Shown here piece after piece: positions 14,201-21,715 of a DNA stretch of 39,752 nucleotides. Under the pieces are notes generated by a model. That model did not search any database. It was not told where the DNA came from and was given only the letters and a program-made list of their open reading frames with translations. Numbering within the stretch: position 1 is the first letter of the stretch; every line of letters begins with the position of its first letter. Made by a program: the position numbers and the translations under genes. Origin of the DNA: Evansella vedderi (GTDB lineage Bacteria > Bacillota > Bacilli > Bacillales > Salisediminibacteriaceae); contig NZ_JAUSUG010000035.1 of NCBI RefSeq assembly GCF_030813435.1, forward strand, positions 1-39,752. The letters run 5' to 3'.

Positions 14201-14418
14201 ACTATGAAGATGTAGTAAAATCTTTTGAAGACGCTGGATATACAACCATTACGGTAAATTTGGATTATGATATTATTACTGGTTGGCTAACCGATGAGGG
14301 TGAAGTAGAATCAGTCACTATTGATAGCGAAAAGAAAATTAATTTCTACGATGAATTCCGGTTGGATGCAGAGGTTAAAATTACATATCACGATCATAGG
14401 AAGAACAAAAATAAGTGA
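14197..14418 (+). CDS. Small PASTA-like domain protein, possibly the displaced C-terminus of a longer gene
   Basis: This 73-residue protein is acidic with one domain: NYEDVVKSFEDAGYTTITV, then ITGWLTDEGEVESVTI, then DAEVKITYHDH. I know this wording (YEDV..L..AGF...GWLT..GEVESVSI....DA.VVITYH) as a PASTA-like module repeated at the C-termini of many Firmicutes surface or membrane proteins. A lone copy is unusual. Its ATG overlaps the stop of the upstream membrane protein by four bases. The alternative frame upstream reads YPDAKWMNYEDV, so a frameshift may have split an anchor-plus-PASTA-like protein. No signal peptide of its own. Confidence 0.5.
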   Translation: MNYEDVVKSFEDAGYTTITVNLDYDIITGWLTDEGEVESVTIDSEKKINFYDEFRLDAEVKITYHDHRKNKNK

Positions 14419-14435
14419 TAATGAGGTGTACATAG

Positions 14436-15887
14436 GTGGGTGAGATACTTAGAGAAAATCAAAATAAAAAATTGTTGCTTGAGATGAGCGTTGTGGATGG
14501 TGAATATGACTTCACATCGTCTATTGTCGCAGCACTAAATCAAGCAGAATTAGAAATACATAATTTAGATGAAACAATTGAGTCAATTAAATGCTTAAAG
14601 CCTAATTGTGATAAATTGGACTATATATTAGCTGTGAGTTCAGGTGCATTGTGTGGCATCATTGATATTTTCTTGGTTGGTAAACCTGGAGAATCACCTC
14701 TCGGAGATATTACTGATAAGTGGTTTGCTAATCGAACAACTGATTTTGCTAAATTGTACGGATGGGAAGATAAAGGAGAGAACTCTTTGTCTTCAGCAAT
14801 TCGTTTTCTTGAAAATAAGTTTAAAATTCCATATGACCAGCGTGGAGCTGGTGACGCGGCAAGTTTTGTTTTTAATTTAAGTCCGACAAATCATCATTTT
14901 AAATCACTCGCACATAATCCTAGTTTGCTTGGTTTGTTCTTTTCAATATTAGACCAGTTTACTAATTCTTCGCATTTTATTTCCGGTGGTGAACTTATAT
15001 CTTTAGTTGATGCAGATGAGAAATTCGAGTTAAGAGGAAACAACATACCAAGCAAGTTATTCTGTGCATTTACTAATTGGTTTGGCCATTTAATATCTGA
15101 TATGTCAGGCTCATCAGATAGCAAGGGCCGTGGAATGGGGATTCCTTCTCCTTTATGGACATGGACAAATGATATCATTGCATTAAAAAGGTCTTTGAAT
15201 ATACCGGTGTCACAGTTTGATAACTCAATAAACGAGCTAGCTGTAAATATATATACCAAAGGATATGATGCTCGATTCCAGTTGACGCAAGCCATTCCAG
15301 TTTTTATAAACGAGATGTTAGTTCGACTTGTTTTTGCAATCAGAAGACTAATCAAATATTTTGCTGAAACCGATAAAGAAACTCGTTCGTTTTCACTTAT
15401 GTGGAAAAAGTGTGAGCCTTTTTCAAATCCAACTGTTAAAAGAATGTTGACTGTAGCACATGGGACATTTTGCCTTATAGATATAGGTGATGCTACTGTT
15501 CGTGGTTTTGTAACAGGTGCAGGATCTTTTAATCCGACTGAGTTTTTCTTGCGTCTTAACATCGTAGGGGTTGGACGACTTACTATTTCCTTATACGGTG
15601 AAGTTAAGCGTGAAATTGGCTTACAAAAAGCAGAAAGAGAAATAATCTTTGCGAGAAAAGAAAAATTAGTTGTAGAAAATTATATTGAGGGACTAAAACT
15701 ATTATCGGAATTATATGAAGATAAAAATCTTTTAAATTTTATAACTGATTTCAAGAATAGTGATATGTATATACACGCTTTTGAAAAATCTGTTTTGTTA
15801 GCTAAAAAAAGAAATGTGCCAAATAATGAAATATTAAAAAATAAGATGGAAATAGATTCTTATTTTTTGGGGGGAAATAAAGTGTGA
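14436..15887 (+). CDS. Conserved uncharacterised protein, first gene of a pair with a glycine-zipper membrane protein
   Basis: This 483-residue protein has no name that I recognise. The central region is strikingly conserved in style: RGAGDAASFVFNLSPTNHHF, HNPSLLGLFFSILDQF, FISGGELISLVD, KLFCAFTNWFGHLISDMSGS, GMGIPSPLWTWTNDIIALK. I recall similar sequences in unannotated bacterial proteins next to membrane partners. Two amphipathic to hydrophobic stretches (PVFINEMLVRLVFAIRRLI and a late segment GAGSFNPTEFFLRLNIVGVG) may contact membrane. GTG 14436 follows GAGGTG. The next gene begins inside its stop codon (GTGA overlap), so they are coupled and probably act together. A role in defence is inferred from the island context alone. 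Confidence 0.55.
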   Translation: MGEILRENQNKKLLLEMSVVDGEYDFTSSIVAALNQAELEIHNLDETIESIKCLKPNCDKLDYILAVSSGALCGIIDIFLVGKPGESPLGDITDKWFANRTTDFAKLYGWEDKGENSLSSAIRFLENKFKIPYDQRGAGDAASFVFNLSPTNHHFKSLAHNPSLLGLFFSILDQFTNSSHFISGGELISLVDADEKFELRGNNIPSKLFCAFTNWFGHLISDMSGSSDSKGRGMGIPSPLWTWTNDIIALKRSLNIPVSQFDNSINELAVNIYTKGYDARFQLTQAIPVFINEMLVRLVFAIRRLIKYFAETDKETRSFSLMWKKCEPFSNPTVKRMLTVAHGTFCLIDIGDATVRGFVTGAGSFNPTEFFLRLNIVGVGRLTISLYGEVKREIGLQKAEREIIFARKEKLVVENYIEGLKLLSELYEDKNLLNFITDFKNSDMYIHAFEKSVLLAKKRNVPNNEILKNKMEIDSYFLGGNKV

Positions 15888-16984
15888 GTAAGAAGAGATC
15901 AAATTTACAAATTGCTCAAGAACAAGTTGAATCTACCATCAAAAAGACAAATGATAAAATAGAGGAGCTTGGAAAATATACTAGCAATCTTTATACTGCA
16001 TTAAACGATATTCAGGAGCTATTTGATAAAATTAGAAACGTGCCAAGTCAGAAACACTTGGAATATAAAAAACTAAAAGAAATTCGTTTGTATTGGAAAC
16101 AACAGGTTGAAAAAATCGAGTCAGATTATAAAAATGCTGTCGCCAAGAATGCTGGAAAAGGTGTAGCAGGTGTTGGCGCAGGTGTTGCAGTAGCCGCCCT
16201 TGGTCCTACTGCAGCAATGGGAATAGCTACAACTTTTGGTGTTGCATCAACAGGTACGGCTATATCCGCTCTAAGTGGTGCTGCAGCCACTAAAGCTGCA
16301 TTAGCGTGGTTAGGTGGTGGAGCACTTGCCGCAGGTGGTGGCGGTATGGCAGCCGGAAATGCTTTTTTAGCTCTTGCTGGACCTGTTGGCTGGGCAATTG
16401 CAGGCCTTGCACTTTTGGGTAGTGGACTTCTTTTTTGGAAGACTAAAAGTGATCAGAATCGACTTGAAAACATTTTTACATTGATAAGTAAGCGAGATAA
16501 AAAATCATATGAACTTGCAATTGTCGAGCTTAATGAACGCATATCTCGTATAAAAGACGAAAGTGTTAAACTCAACGATGCGATTGAAAAGATAGAATCA
16601 TTTGGAGTGGATTATAATCAAATGACCGAAGCTCAGCAGTTTGAATTAGGAGCTTATGTGAATTTAATGTCAGCATCAACACAATTGCTTGTAAATCCGA
16701 TATTAGGTTTGCAACCAAAGTATAATGAAGAAGACTTCAGCAAATTTATTTCTGAAGGCAACGGAAAAGCTAATGAAGTTTTATGTTCCTCACATAAAGA
16801 TTTGATAATCGCATTATCAAATCTTTTATATAAAATTAAATTAGATGATAAGGATAAAAAACTTTTATGGAAGTCCTTTAAAAAGAACAATAAGTTCTTA
16901 TCATCAATGAATATCTCGAAGAAAGAGTTTGATTATATAATTCTTGATATAGTTTGCGAGGCTCTTTATTTTAGGCTCTGTTAA
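15884..16984 (+). CDS. Glycine-zipper membrane protein, putative pore-type effector, 3' end altered by an IS
   Basis: This 366-residue protein has three parts: residues 1-85 a coiled coil rich in Lys/Glu; residues 87-187 a Gly/Ala-rich hydrophobic region with repeated GxxxG/AxxxG spacing (GKGVAGVGAGVAVAALG, GGGALAAGGGGMAAGNAF, GPVGWAIAGLALLGSGLLFW), able to form several membrane helices or a pore; and residues 190-366 another helical domain. The GTG start overlaps the upstream stop (GTGA). The last codons (RLC then TAA) fall in GGCTCTGTTAA, which looks like the terminal sequence of the adjacent insertion sequence, so the natural C-terminus was probably replaced. The architecture resembles membrane-perturbing effectors paired with a soluble regulator. 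That function is inferred. Confidence 0.55.
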   Translation: MSKKRSNLQIAQEQVESTIKKTNDKIEELGKYTSNLYTALNDIQELFDKIRNVPSQKHLEYKKLKEIRLYWKQQVEKIESDYKNAVAKNAGKGVAGVGAGVAVAALGPTAAMGIATTFGVASTGTAISALSGAAATKAALAWLGGGALAAGGGGMAAGNAFLALAGPVGWAIAGLALLGSGLLFWKTKSDQNRLENIFTLISKRDKKSYELAIVELNERISRIKDESVKLNDAIEKIESFGVDYNQMTEAQQFELGAYVNLMSASTQLLVNPILGLQPKYNEEDFSKFISEGNGKANEVLCSSHKDLIIALSNLLYKIKLDDKDKKLLWKSFKKNNKFLSSMNISKKEFDYIILDIVCEALYFRLC

Positions 16985-17216
16985 ACGTTAATGTTGATAT
17001 CCAGTAAAAAAAAGCGAACATCCGTGCCTCCATTAGAGTGTGAAACTCTAATGGAGGCACGGGTTCTTGTTCGGTTGGATTCAATTTTCCCAAGTGTTTC
17101 AGTAAATTGTTGAACGCTTTGCTCATCGCTGCAGTAAATACCACTACATCTTGTCTGCGATCACCATCCAAGCCAGGTTGAGTGCGTGTCGCAGATAGTA
17201 TTAAAATAGTCTGCAA
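16974..17216 (-). mobile_element. Insertion-sequence remnant: transposase C-terminal end and element terminus
   Basis: A terminal-repeat-like GGCTCTGTTAAACGTTAATG (from 16974) abuts the 366-aa gene. On the minus strand an open frame reads SATRTQPGLDGDRRQDVVVF, then TAAMSKAFNNLLKHLGKLNP, which I judge to be a transposase C-terminal part. The family is not fixed. The 5' part of the transposase is missing to the right of 17216, so the element is truncated. An 18-bp perfect inverted repeat lies within this end (see the terminator at 17006-17062). Confidence 0.55.
17006..17062 (-). terminator. 18-bp perfect hairpin at the insertion-sequence end
   Basis: CCGTGCCTCCATTAGAGT (17022-17039) and ACTCTAATGGAGGCACGG (17045-17062) are perfect inverted repeats with a five-base loop. 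On the minus strand the hairpin is followed by ATGTTCGC and eight T (17013-17006), the form of a strong terminator. An end-of-element hairpin of this kind limits transcription between the element and its neighbour. Confidence 0.7.
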
Positions 17217-17602
17217 CTACTATTCAATCCATGTGGTATGCGGAAACATAGTCTCTTAACATAATTAATGTTTTGAAAATTTACAATTACTGCACAGTAC
17301 AAAAATACTATTCATTAGAAAATCATTTTTCACAATCAGCGCGATTACGGAAAACCAAGCCTAATTCCTCGGTAAAGACAGGGGGATTAGGCTTTTTTAC
17401 TTCAAAACTGTTGACGTTCTTCGATTGGGAAACACGTTGAAAGCAAGTGGTACATTTCGTGGAACTGCTGGTAAAAAACATGGCAGGCAGAGATGGAACA
17501 TTCTTATGGCTGTAATCAGTTTCAGTAAATTAATATTATTCACCTTTTGTTCCCCATATAAATGGTATAATTAGGTAAATAGTCATAAAGGGACGGGATA
17601 CA
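17217..17602. other. Gap with terminator-bearing repeat copy 2
   Basis: No ORF is seen. 17336-17530 is the second copy of the repeat described at 8262-8420. Near the right end TATAAT (17566-17571) is a plausible -10 for the following small gene, without a well-spaced -35. Confidence 0.45.
17336..17530 (+). repeat. Terminator-bearing dispersed repeat, copy 2
   Basis: AAGCCTAAT (17357-17365) pairs with ATTAGGCTT (17386-17394), followed by T6. Downstream homology to copy 1 includes GTTGACGTTCTTC, AACACGTTGA, GCAAGTGGTA and GGCTGTAATCAG. This copy carries about 50 extra bases before GGCTGTAA. Confidence 0.6.
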
Positions 17603-17884
17603 ATGTTAGCAAAATTAAAAAAAGTGAAATTTAACACTGACGGTAAAAATCCGGTTTATAAGGCAATTCTAGAATGTCCTAAAGGAAAGCAACTTTTTGT
17701 TCACTTCGATTACTCTTATACAACGAAGAATTATTGGCCACTAGAAGTCATTTATGACGGGAAAAGTAAAGGTGCAAAGCTAGCATGGTATACAAAAGAT
17801 GTTGAAAATACGACGGTTGATAGGTTTTTAGATAAGATCGCAAAAAGGATAAATAAAAAGTATGGATACGAATTAAAAGAATAA
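17603..17884 (+). CDS. Small conserved hypothetical protein
   Basis: This 93-residue soluble, lysine-rich protein (KKVKFNTDGKNPVYKAILEC, VHFDYSYTTKNYWPLEVIYD) has no membrane segment. Predicted beta strands in the first 60 residues are followed by a C-terminal helix (TTVDRFLDKIAKRINKKYGY). I do not recognise a family. ATG 17603 is preceded by GGGACGGG at fair spacing and a TATAAT about 32 bases upstream. The WYL regulator begins 30 bases downstream, so the two are likely cotranscribed. Confidence 0.55.
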   Translation: MLAKLKKVKFNTDGKNPVYKAILECPKGKQLFVHFDYSYTTKNYWPLEVIYDGKSKGAKLAWYTKDVENTTVDRFLDKIAKRINKKYGYELKE

Positions 17885-17914
17885 TAGAGCTAATGAAAAG
17901 GGGAGCGGTAATAT

Positions 17915-18919
17915 ATGAAAAGGAGAAGCTCTGAATTATCGAACCGAAAACGGCTACTGTTATTAATGGAAATACTAAAGAAATATACAGACTCTGATCA
18001 TCAATTAACAGTACAAGAAATTGTCGAGTTGTTTGAGGAAAACTATGAATTAGAAGTTAATTCTGTAGGAATCAAAAATGATCTAAAAGAGTTAGAAACG
18101 ATTAATAGTTTTGCTGTGATCCCTGATCAAGAAGCAAATGGTTTGCCAATCTATTATAGTTATCAAAATCGCCCTTTTGAATTTCATGAATTACGTTTAA
18201 TGATTGATGCTATTTCCTCAGCCAAATTTATTACAAAGTCTGATACGGAAAAAATCATTGAGAGGCTTAAAAAGCTAACGAGCACATATCTAGCAGAACT
18301 ACTTGAAAATCGGATTTTGCTTGCCGAACACTCTAAATCTGAAAATAACAATGTTAAATATATTATAAGTGATCTACATGATGCGATTTCTAATCAAACA
18401 ATTGTTGAATTTCGCTATGGTCGCTACAACATGAACAAACAATTTGTATTAAGTAACAACGGCAATGTTTACCGGGTTAAACCTTATGCGCTAGTATGGA
18501 ATCATGATTATTACTATTTAATAGGCGAATACATACCAAAGAAACAAATTCGTCATTATCGTGTTGATCGAATTGATAAAGGGATCATTAAAACTGAAGA
18601 AACGTTTTTAACTGATGTGAACTTTGATATTAGTCGGTATACCGAAAAGCTCTTTCATATGTATTCTGGTGAAGAAATTTCGATTGAAATGGAATTTGCA
18701 GCCGGCCTTGTAAATGTTGTTATTGATCGATTTGGTAGAAAAGCTGATATCCGTCCAGTTGATGATTCGAGGTTTAAACTATTTACCCGTGGCATTATTA
18801 GTGAGGGTTTAGTCCGTTGGATATTAACATGGGGTAGTGATGCTAAGGTATTGCACCCACCAAAACTAGTAGAGATGATAAAAGGTGAAGTGGAAAAAAT
18901 GCATCAGAATTATCAATAA
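17915..18919 (+). CDS. WYL-domain transcriptional regulator
   Basis: This 334-residue protein has an N-terminal winged helix-turn-helix of the HTH_11/DeoR-like type at residues 10-70 (KRLLLLMEILKKYTDSDHQL, then TVQEIVELFEE, then VGIKNDLKELETI). Next comes a helical linker, then a WYL domain at about 150-230 (VEFRYGRYN, YRVKPYALVWNHDYYYLIGEY, with the core residues as Y-Y-L) and a WCX C-terminal part. WYL regulators are dimeric, sense nucleic acid or small ligands, and frequently control phage-defence loci. ATG 17915 with GGGGAG upstream. It follows a small gene and precedes the DUF4139 gene, which has its own TATAAT (18962-18967). Its target genes cannot be read from sequence. Confidence 0.85.
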   Translation: MKRRSSELSNRKRLLLLMEILKKYTDSDHQLTVQEIVELFEENYELEVNSVGIKNDLKELETINSFAVIPDQEANGLPIYYSYQNRPFEFHELRLMIDAISSAKFITKSDTEKIIERLKKLTSTYLAELLENRILLAEHSKSENNNVKYIISDLHDAISNQTIVEFRYGRYNMNKQFVLSNNGNVYRVKPYALVWNHDYYYLIGEYIPKKQIRHYRVDRIDKGIIKTEETFLTDVNFDISRYTEKLFHMYSGEEISIEMEFAAGLVNVVIDRFGRKADIRPVDDSRFKLFTRGIISEGLVRWILTWGSDAKVLHPPKLVEMIKGEVEKMHQNYQ

Positions 18920-19000
18920 TACCCTGCATATTTTTGTTAGGGGTCATACATGTAGGCTTACTATAATAAAGGTATGAAGGATAACAAGGAGGGTGTTCTG

Positions 19001-20314
19001 ATGCGGTATCAATCAACAAATGAGCAAAATGAAAAGCTAAGTGTGACCATTTACAATGATCATTTTGGTCTTGTGAAAGAAGAAAGACAAATACATTCGA
19101 ATGTACCATGTGAAGAAGTTCAATACTTAGACGTTGCTAAAAAAATAGAAACCGATTCGATTATGATAAGTGGCGTTCATGTTCTTGAACTAAACTATGA
19201 CTTTGATCTCGTCAGTAAAGCAAAGTTATTAGAAAAATATTTAGATGAAACAATCTATATCTATGACAAAAAGACAAAGGAAAAGCTTCCTTTAAGGTTA
19301 TTAAGTGTGAACGACGGTATTATTGGAGAACGAATAGATTCGAAAGAAATTATCATCAACCCAGAAGGAGAACTTGTCTTACCGTCATTACCAGCTGGCT
19401 TAATTGCAAAACCGGCACTTTTATGGAAAGTTCCGAAAGCGTCTCTTAATCAAAAAATTAAAGTCTCCTATCTCACAAAAGGAATATCTTGGGATGCTAA
19501 TTATGTATTGAACCTGAAGGATAAAGAATTTGAGTTTACCGGTTGGGTAGCTATCAATAATCAATCAGGTACAATGTATGAAAATGCTGAACTTAAGCTT
19601 ATTGCAGGTGAAGTCAATCGAATAAAAGAAATAACGCCTCTTTATGATAATAACCGGATTTATAATGATGAAATGGTTGTTTACAGTTCAGAGCCGAGCT
19701 TTGAAGAAAAGAGCTTTGCTGATCAACATATGTACACTTTAAACCGACCTGTAACAATTAAAGATGAGCAAGAAAAACAAATAAACTTTTTGAACATCAC
19801 AGGTGGAAAATATCGAAGAATCTATGAGGTCGACCGGTACTCGGATAAGCCTGAGATTAAAATTGAAATTGATAATAATAAAGAAAACAACCTTGAAATA
19901 CCGTTGCCAAAAGGAATCGTGAAAGTGTACCAGGCTGATTCTGATGATCTTTTAGAGTTTATTGGTGAAGATGAAATTCCTCATACAGCGAAAAAACAAC
20001 CACTTACCCTCACACTAGGAAAAGCATTTGATATTGTGTGTGAATCTAAGGAAACGAACCGCTACGAGGAGGAAAATTTAGAGTTTGTTGAATATCATTA
20101 CTATTTCAATAATCAAAAAGAAGAAACAGTAACAATCAAGGTAGATCATTCGATTCATGATCGTGGCTGGGAAATGGTAGAGGCAAGTCACGATTATGAA
20201 AAGACCACTTCAAATAATGTTTTATTTAACGTAGAAGTGAAACCAGATGAAGTGGCTGCTGTGTCGTTTAAGTATGTCATTGATCGTACGATTTATATAA
20301 AAAATAGAAACTAG
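19001..20314 (+). CDS. DUF4139-family protein
   Basis: This 437-residue protein has an N-terminal part with the typical opening of the family (KLSVTIYNDHFGLVKEERQI), a helical or strand insert, then the DUF4139 core from about residue 140: KVSYLTKGISWDANYVLNLK, FTGWVAINNQSGTMYENAEL, LIAGEVNR, and a beta-rich tail (IEIDNNKENNLEIPLPKGIV). These proteins are widespread but functionally obscure. There is no signal peptide or membrane helix here, so it is probably cytoplasmic. I chose ATG 19001 because AAGGAGGG lies eight bases upstream; an in-frame ATG at 18974 lacks a ribosome site. A TATAAT at 18962 suggests a separate promoter. It is closed by a strong terminator at 20331. Confidence 0.75.
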   Translation: MRYQSTNEQNEKLSVTIYNDHFGLVKEERQIHSNVPCEEVQYLDVAKKIETDSIMISGVHVLELNYDFDLVSKAKLLEKYLDETIYIYDKKTKEKLPLRLLSVNDGIIGERIDSKEIIINPEGELVLPSLPAGLIAKPALLWKVPKASLNQKIKVSYLTKGISWDANYVLNLKDKEFEFTGWVAINNQSGTMYENAELKLIAGEVNRIKEITPLYDNNRIYNDEMVVYSSEPSFEEKSFADQHMYTLNRPVTIKDEQEKQINFLNITGGKYRRIYEVDRYSDKPEIKIEIDNNKENNLEIPLPKGIVKVYQADSDDLLEFIGEDEIPHTAKKQPLTLTLGKAFDIVCESKETNRYEEENLEFVEYHYYFNNQKEETVTIKVDHSIHDRGWEMVEASHDYEKTTSNNVLFNVEVKPDEVAAVSFKYVIDRTIYIKNRN

Positions 20315-20330
20315 AATAAAATACACAACC

Positions 20331-20369
20331 AAGACACCTACTTCTTAGACAAGAGTAGGTGTCTTTTTT
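20331..20369 (+). terminator. Rho-independent terminator after the DUF4139 gene
   Basis: AAGACACCTACT (20331-20342) pairs perfectly with AGTAGGTGTCTT (20354-20365), followed by TTTT. Confidence 0.9.
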
Positions 20370-20467
20370 ACCTTGAACAAAATTGTTTGGGGTCGAGAAC
20401 AGCCCTTTTAATACAATTTAATGTAAAGCATAGTATCAAAAATCTAATCGAGTATAGGAGAATGGAA

Positions 20468-21175
20468 ATGGAGTTTTTATCAGCTGCAATACTGAAAAAA
20501 GAATTTAAAGTGGAAGCTAGTTTTTATCAAATAAAAGTAGGTAACAAAAAATATCAGTGCAGAAACAATGCCGTGATTATGCGACATGATTTTTCAAGAG
20601 ATGATCAACCAGATGCAGTTATTGTGATGGCTAACCCTGGTAGCTGTAGTCCAAGTGAAAACTCATATGTAGCACCAGTCGTTCAAGGGACTATTACAAA
20701 TATTGAATATGTAAGTGTGGCGGATGATCAAACACAACAGCAATTAATGCGGTTAATGAAGCTAATGGATTGGAATGTTATATCCATTATTAATTTAAGT
20801 GATCTATGTACTGGGAAAATGGATAAGTTCGGTGAAGTACTTAATGAATTAGAAGGCTATAACTTCAAGAGTCATTCTATTTTTTCAGAAGATAGAAATG
20901 AAGAAAGGGAGAAATTATTTAATGATACAAACTCTAAATTAATCTTAGCTTGGGGAGGTAATTCAATAATTAGAGAACTAGCATGTTATGCACTAACAAA
21001 ACTACCTGAAGAGAGATTGGTTTATGGATTGCCTGGAACAAGTAAATGGGAATTCCGTCATCCATTTCCACGGATAAAGAGCAGGTGTGAAGCATGGCTT
21101 AAAGATATGGTCGAGCAATTAAAAGATTCGGACTCAAAATCTCAAATAGCTGCAACTAAAGATTGTAACAAATAA
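20468..21175 (+). CDS. DUF1643-like protein (cassette copy B)
   Basis: This 235-residue protein resembles the DUF1643 family: DAVIVMANPGSCSPSENSYV parallels the family N-x-S motif, followed by LMKLMDWNVISIINLSDLC and LILAWGGN.......A, then FRHPFP, a layout reminiscent of nucleotide or base-binding alpha/beta proteins. The activity of DUF1643 is not established. I chose ATG 20468 (AGGAG seven bases upstream); an upstream in-frame ATG at 20387 has no ribosome site. It is the first gene of a cassette with a membrane-anchored protein, a sirtuin and a 78-aa protein. A truncated relative lies at 10155-10486, so the order is conserved between copies. Confidence 0.65.
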   Translation: MEFLSAAILKKEFKVEASFYQIKVGNKKYQCRNNAVIMRHDFSRDDQPDAVIVMANPGSCSPSENSYVAPVVQGTITNIEYVSVADDQTQQQLMRLMKLMDWNVISIINLSDLCTGKMDKFGEVLNELEGYNFKSHSIFSEDRNEEREKLFNDTNSKLILAWGGNSIIRELACYALTKLPEERLVYGLPGTSKWEFRHPFPRIKSRCEAWLKDMVEQLKDSDSKSQIAATKDCNK

Positions 21176-21182
21176 TGAAAAT

Positions 21183-21260
21183 CAACCCCTTTGAAAAATA
21201 TATCAGGTGTACTCTTCTAGGACATTTAAAATAAAGGTACAAATGAAAATGGAGGGGTTG
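21183..21260 (+). promoter_or_regulatory. Leader able to sequester the ribosome site of the next gene
   Basis: CAACCCCT (21183-21190) is the exact complement of AGGGGTTG (21253-21260), which contains most of the Shine-Dalgarno sequence of the gene starting at 21265. Both arms and most of the spacer (TTTGAAAAATATATCAGGTG) are preserved in copy A (10493-10570). A long-range mRNA hairpin could therefore reduce translation. No known riboswitch class is recognised. Confidence 0.45.
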
Positions 21261-21264
21261 AGGA

Positions 21265-21708
21265 ATGGGTTGGTTTCTTTTTGCAATTGTATGTTTTTAC
21301 TTTTGGCAAAGGTATCAAAAAGAGGCTATAGAGTTTGAACGGCGTGGGGAGACAATAGGACAAGAGATTAAAAAAGATGGTTATATTTATCTAAATATTG
21401 GTGATCTAGAAAATAACGAAAACTGGATTCTAGCGGGAAAATATGAACCCTTTTATTACGTCAACATCTATGAAAAAGATGGTAATTACGAAATTAGAAT
21501 CGAAGAAAGTCATAGATTAGAATCCATTGAATCAATACAATGTGAAGCAGAGCGGGAAACATATATGACCGTAAATTTTTATAAAAATATCTACTCGAAA
21601 TATGGAACGGTTGTAATTGATGATGAACAAATGGAATGCCTAAAAGAAATTATGAAAACAGATCCTTATTTCAAAAAGCATTACAATTCATACAAGGATA
21701 ATAACTAG
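21265..21708 (+). CDS. Membrane-anchored uncharacterised protein (cassette copy B)
   Basis: This 147-residue protein has a short N-terminal hydrophobic anchor (GWFLFAIVCFYFW, residues 2-14), a charged linker to residue 40, then a compact domain (YIYLNIGDLENNENWILAGK, YYVNIYEKDGNYEIRIEE, CEAERETYMTVNFYKNIY, GTVVIDDEQMECLKEI) that looks beta-rich and cytoplasmic. I do not recognise the family. GGAGGGG before ATG 21265 may be occluded by a leader hairpin. The sirtuin starts eight bases after the stop. The homologue in copy A has lost its anchor by deletion and frameshift. Confidence 0.6.
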   Translation: MGWFLFAIVCFYFWQRYQKEAIEFERRGETIGQEIKKDGYIYLNIGDLENNENWILAGKYEPFYYVNIYEKDGNYEIRIEESHRLESIESIQCEAERETYMTVNFYKNIYSKYGTVVIDDEQMECLKEIMKTDPYFKKHYNSYKDNN

Positions 21709-21715
21709 GAGGAGA

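Noticed and set aside
14894-15562. Long minus-strand ORF (222 codons) opposite the 483-aa gene
   Set aside because: It lies wholly inside a plus-strand gene with good start, coupling and conserved-looking protein; the minus product has no recognisable motif and no ribosome site.
17603-20314. Grouping the small protein, WYL regulator and DUF4139 gene as one defence operon
   Set aside because: The DUF4139 gene appears to have its own -10 and terminator, and no effector is visible among them.
20387-20467. Upstream ATG extension of the DUF1643-like protein
   Set aside because: No ribosome site at 20387, while AGGAG is well placed for ATG 20468.
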